From NCBI RefSeq assembly GCF_003664185.1, contig NZ_RCCS01000005.1:186001-250000 (forward strand): a DNA stretch of 64,000 nucleotides. Direction: 5' to 3'. Source of the stretch: Tenacibaculum discolor. GTDB lineage: Bacteria > Bacteroidota > Bacteroidia > Flavobacteriales > Flavobacteriaceae. Positions 61,056 to 64,000 of the stretch are shown here, piece after piece. The position numbers and the translations under genes were made by a program. Positions within the stretch are counted from its first letter, which is position 1; each line of letters begins with the position of its first letter. Under the pieces are notes generated by a model, which had not been told where the DNA came from, did no database searches, and saw nothing but the letters and a program-made list of their open reading frames with translations.

Positions 61056-64000
61056 TTACACTTTCTGTAACGTCTCTAACGCTTTATGTACACTATCAAT
61101 TTTTATAAAGGTGATGAGTAAACGTAAACCGTTTTTGGTTTTCTTTTCTTTCATTACACAACTTTTCGGGTTGTGCTGTACGTATTTCAACATCTTCGTA
61201 AATGCTTCGGTTTGGTAAAAAGCACTTTGCTGATCGGATACAAAATATCCAATCAAACGTTTTTGCTTTAAAATCACTTTTTCTAAGCCTAATTCTTTCG
61301 CTAACCATTTAATACGAACACTGTCTAATAAATCGGCTACTTGGGTTGGATATTCACCAAAACGGTCGATAATTTCACTCTCAAATGTTTGTAATTCTTC
61401 TTCAGTGGTTAAGGTTCCTAACTTGTTGTATAGACTCAAACGTTCGGTTACTGAATTCACATAATCATCTGGGAATAGAATTTCAAAATCAGTATCAATT
61501 TGCACCTCTTTTACATACTCTTTCGGCGCGTTTTCATCCGTAGGATATAAGTCTTTAAACTCATTTTCCTTCAGTTCTTCAATGGCTTCTTGTAAGATTT
61601 TCTGATACGTATCAAACCCAATATCGTTTATAAACCCACTTTGTTCTCCTCCTAACAAATCTCCAGCACCACGAATTTCCAAGTCTTTCATGGCAATATT
61701 CAATCCGCTTCCTAAATCAGAAAACAGTTCTAATGCCTGAATTCGTTTACGCGCATCGTCGGTCATATGATGGTATGGTGGCGTGATAAAATAACAGAAG
61801 GCTTTTTTGTTCGAACGTCCTACACGACCACGCATTTGGTGCAAGTCAGACAATCCGAAGTTATTTGCATTGTTAATAAAAATCGTATTCGCATTTGGTA
61901 CGTCCAATCCACTTTCAATAATGGTAGTTGAAACTAGTACATCAAACTCATTGTTCATAAAGCCAAGCATGAGTTCTTCTAACTTTTTTCCTTCCATTTG
62001 TCCATGCCCAATCCCAATTTTTGCATTCGGAAGTAAGCGTTGTAGCAACCCTGCTACTTCTTTGATGTTTTCAATACGATTGTGGATAAAAAACACCTGT
62101 CCTCCACGAGAAATCTCGTACGAAATCGCATCGCGAATGATTTCTTCACTAAAACGAATTACATTGGTTTCTATCGGGTGACGGTTAGGTGGTGGTGTTT
62201 TAATTACCGATAAATCTCGCGCCGCCATCAAACTGAACTGTAAAGTACGCGGAATTGGGGTTGCTGTTAAGGTTAATGTATCTACATTTTCCTTAATCGT
62301 TTTTAACTTGTCTTTTGCCGCTACTCCAAATTTTTGTTCCTCATCAATAATCAACAACCCTAAATCTTTAAACTGAACTGCTTTATTGGTTAATTGATGT
62401 GTTCCTATCACTATATCTACACTTCCATCGGTAACACCTTCTAACACGCCTTTGCGCTGTTTTGTGGTTCTAAAACGGTTTAGGTAGTCAATAGTAACCG
62501 GAAAGTCTTTTAATCGCTTAGAAAAGGTTTTAAAGTGCTGAAACGCTAAAACCGTGGTTGGTACTAACACTGCCACTTGTTTTCCGTTATCTACGGCTTT
62601 AAAAGCAGCTCTGATGGCAATTTCTGTTTTTCCAAAACCAACATCACCACACACCAAACGATCCATCGGTTGTTCTTTTTCCATATCGGCTTTTACTTCT
62701 TGGGTAGAAGAGAACTGATCGGGTGTGTCTTCGTATAAGAAACTTGCTTCCAACTCATGCTGCATGTGTGTATCTGGTCCGAAAGCAAATCCTTTTTGCA
62801 GTTTTCGTTTTGCGTATAACTGAATTAGGTTGAACGCAATATGTTTTACGCGGGCTTTGGTTTTTTGCTTGACTTTTTTCCAAGCATTCGACCCTAGTTT
62901 ATATACTTTAGGCGGTTTTCCGTCTTTTCCGTTGAATTTGGAAATTTTGTGTAGCGAGTGAATGCTCACGTATAAAATATCGCGGTCGCCATAAATTAGC
63001 TTGATAGCTTCTTGCTTTTTACCTTCTACATCAATTTTTTGCAATCCGCCAAACTTTCCAATACCGTGGTCGATGTGGGTTACATAATCACCTACGTCTA
63101 ATTTGGTCAATTCTTGTAGGGTGATGGATTGCTTTTTCGCGTATCCATTCTTCAATCGGAATTTGTAATAACGCTCAAATATTTGATGATCGGTATAACA
63201 AACAATTTTATTGTCTAAATCTACAAACCCTTGATATAACGGAAACACAATGGTTTCATAGGAAACTTCTTGTTCACCATCGTCAAAAATATCGTGGAAA
63301 CGCTGTGCTTGCTTGTCGTTAGAACAGAAAATATAATTGGTAAATCCTTTGGCTGAAAATTCATTAAAATTCTGAATTAACAAATCGAATTTTTTGTTGA
63401 AAGAGGGCTGTGGATGCGTATCGAAACGTATCTCGGTAAGATCTTTCGTCTCTGCTAGAGATGACAAGTGCGCTAATGTAAATTCTTGTAATTGATTTCT
63501 AATTAACTCACCGTTACAAAACAGTTCTTCTGGTTTTGCGTGCTTGATTTCTGTAGATAGTTCGTTGAACGACAGTTCTGCTTTTCGGTAGAATTTGTCT
63601 AACGAATCGCTTAACAAGTCTACATTCTTAACAAAAACAGCGGTTTTAGACCAAATATATTTTAAAAAGCTTTCTCTGCTTTCTTCCAACGCTTTGTTTT
63701 CTACATTGGGCATTATGCTTACTTTCTTCAGTTTTTCTTTAGAAAGTTGCGTTTCTACATCAAACGTTCGGATGCTGTCTACCTCATCACCAAAAAACTC
63801 TATACGATACGGTTCGTCGTGAGAAAACGAAAACACATCGATAATTCCACCACGTACCGAAAATTCTCCTGGTTCGGTTACAAAATCAACACGTTTAAAA
63901 TGATATTCGAACAGTACTTCGTTGACAAAATCGAGCGATACTTGCTCACCCACGGCTACTTTTAGCGTGTTTTTTGCCAGTTCTTTTTTGGTAACTACTT
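61056..64000 (-). CDS. mfd: Transcription-repair coupling factor Mfd (5' end outside window)
   Basis: Mfd removes RNA polymerase stalled at DNA lesions and recruits the UvrABC system. The frame is open to the last base, so the N-terminus lies beyond the window; the visible part has about 980 residues. Seen are UvrB-like FVTEPGEFSVRGGIIDVFSFS, the RNA polymerase-interacting domain (KLDVGDYVTHIDHGIGKFGGLQKIDVEGKKQEAIKLIYGDRDILYVSIHSLHKISKFNGK), and the translocase with CGDVGFGKTEIAIRAAFKAV (Walker A), LLIIDEEQKFGV (DEEQ), TLTATPIPRTLQFSLMAARDLSVI, FLVSTTIIESGLDVPNANT-type motif V and QMRGRVGRSNKKAFCYF. The C-terminal D7 domain follows. Confidence 0.97.
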   Translation of the reverse strand, partial: VVTKKELAKNTLKVAVGEQVSLDFVNEVLFEYHFKRVDFVTEPGEFSVRGGIIDVFSFSHDEPYRIEFFGDEVDSIRTFDVETQLSKEKLKKVSIMPNVENKALEESRESFLKYIWSKTAVFVKNVDLLSDSLDKFYRKAELSFNELSTEIKHAKPEELFCNGELIRNQLQEFTLAHLSSLAETKDLTEIRFDTHPQPSFNKKFDLLIQNFNEFSAKGFTNYIFCSNDKQAQRFHDIFDDGEQEVSYETIVFPLYQGFVDLDNKIVCYTDHQIFERYYKFRLKNGYAKKQSITLQELTKLDVGDYVTHIDHGIGKFGGLQKIDVEGKKQEAIKLIYGDRDILYVSIHSLHKISKFNGKDGKPPKVYKLGSNAWKKVKQKTKARVKHIAFNLIQLYAKRKLQKGFAFGPDTHMQHELEASFLYEDTPDQFSSTQEVKADMEKEQPMDRLVCGDVGFGKTEIAIRAAFKAVDNGKQVAVLVPTTVLAFQHFKTFSKRLKDFPVTIDYLNRFRTTKQRKGVLEGVTDGSVDIVIGTHQLTNKAVQFKDLGLLIIDEEQKFGVAAKDKLKTIKENVDTLTLTATPIPRTLQFSLMAARDLSVIKTPPPNRHPIETNVIRFSEEIIRDAISYEISRGGQVFFIHNRIENIKEVAGLLQRLLPNAKIGIGHGQMEGKKLEELMLGFMNNEFDVLVSTTIIESGLDVPNANTIFINNANNFGLSDLHQMRGRVGRSNKKAFCYFITPPYHHMTDDARKRIQALELFSDLGSGLNIAMKDLEIRGAGDLLGGEQSGFINDIGFDTYQKILQEAIEELKENEFKDLYPTDENAPKEYVKEVQIDTDFEILFPDDYVNSVTERLSLYNKLGTLTTEEELQTFESEIIDRFGEYPTQVADLLDSVRIKWLAKELGLEKVILKQKRLIGYFVSDQQSAFYQTEAFTKMLKYVQHNPKSCVMKEKKTKNGLRLLITFIKIDSVHKALETLQKV

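Overview
The window is low-GC, gene-dense DNA from a member of the Flavobacteriaceae (Bacteroidota), most like marine genera such as Tenacibaculum or Polaribacter. The reasons are three large secreted proteins with type IX secretion (T9SS) sorting tails, GEVED/FN3 modules, DUF families typical of flavobacteria (DUF4292, DUF4153, DUF2798), the rnpA-S41 peptidase pair, and promoters with the Bacteroidota -7 element TAnnTTTG instead of TATAAT. The genus is an inference.

Layout. 1-3236: molybdenum-cofactor operon (moeA, an unknown winged-helix-like gene, moaC, a mobA-like gene). 3303-5585: catalase-peroxidase with a lipoprotein signal, then tRNA-Leu(CAA). 6009-8743: prs, rplY, pth and convergent queD. 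9079-11145: AraC-type regulator and a membrane fatty-acid-hydroxylase operon, each preceded by a near-identical 23-bp motif. 11150-16525: crotonase, MATE exporter and mutS on the minus strand, then a SPOUT methyltransferase. 16764-20155: the most unusual part, described below. 20205-30051: glpK, a flavin-fold protein, a damaged ConA-like lipoprotein, an acyl-CoA dehydrogenase, rnpA, an S41 protease, a nucleosidase-like protein and purD. 30087-37703: PhoR/PhoB-type two-component pair, membrane and nuclease genes, a DUF2798-EVE-MarR operon and an ABC-F ATPase. 37779-48522: three T9SS-secreted modular proteins (BNR-repeat protein, M4 and M43 metalloproteases) sharing a repeated GEVED-FN3 cassette. 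48849-64000: peptide-type ABC ATPase, sugar nucleotidyltransferase, a cell-envelope trio (TPR, DUF4292, EnvC-like), AI-2E-family permease, thioesterase, SPOR protein, dprA, a kinase-like protein, EamA exporter, RDD protein and the 3' part of mfd.

Candidate new system, 16764-20155. A 57-residue very acidic peptide with a Gly-rich tail is followed by a terminator and then, 14 bp later, by a TPR-sensor histidine kinase and its overlapping response regulator. Directly downstream lie three short transcription units. All three promoters have the same geometry: two CGG boxes (best form TTTTGCGGAAAT) exactly 22 bp apart, and a -7 element exactly 34 bp after the second box. Two units look like roughly 78-nt terminator-ended small RNAs. 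The third encodes a 33-residue cationic peptide. Units 2 and 3 share a 13-base leader motif and a 33-base identical terminator. The simplest reading is that the regulator activates a local regulon of two sRNAs and one peptide in response to a signal sensed by the periplasmic TPR domain. The geometry is seen directly; the regulatory wiring is inferred.
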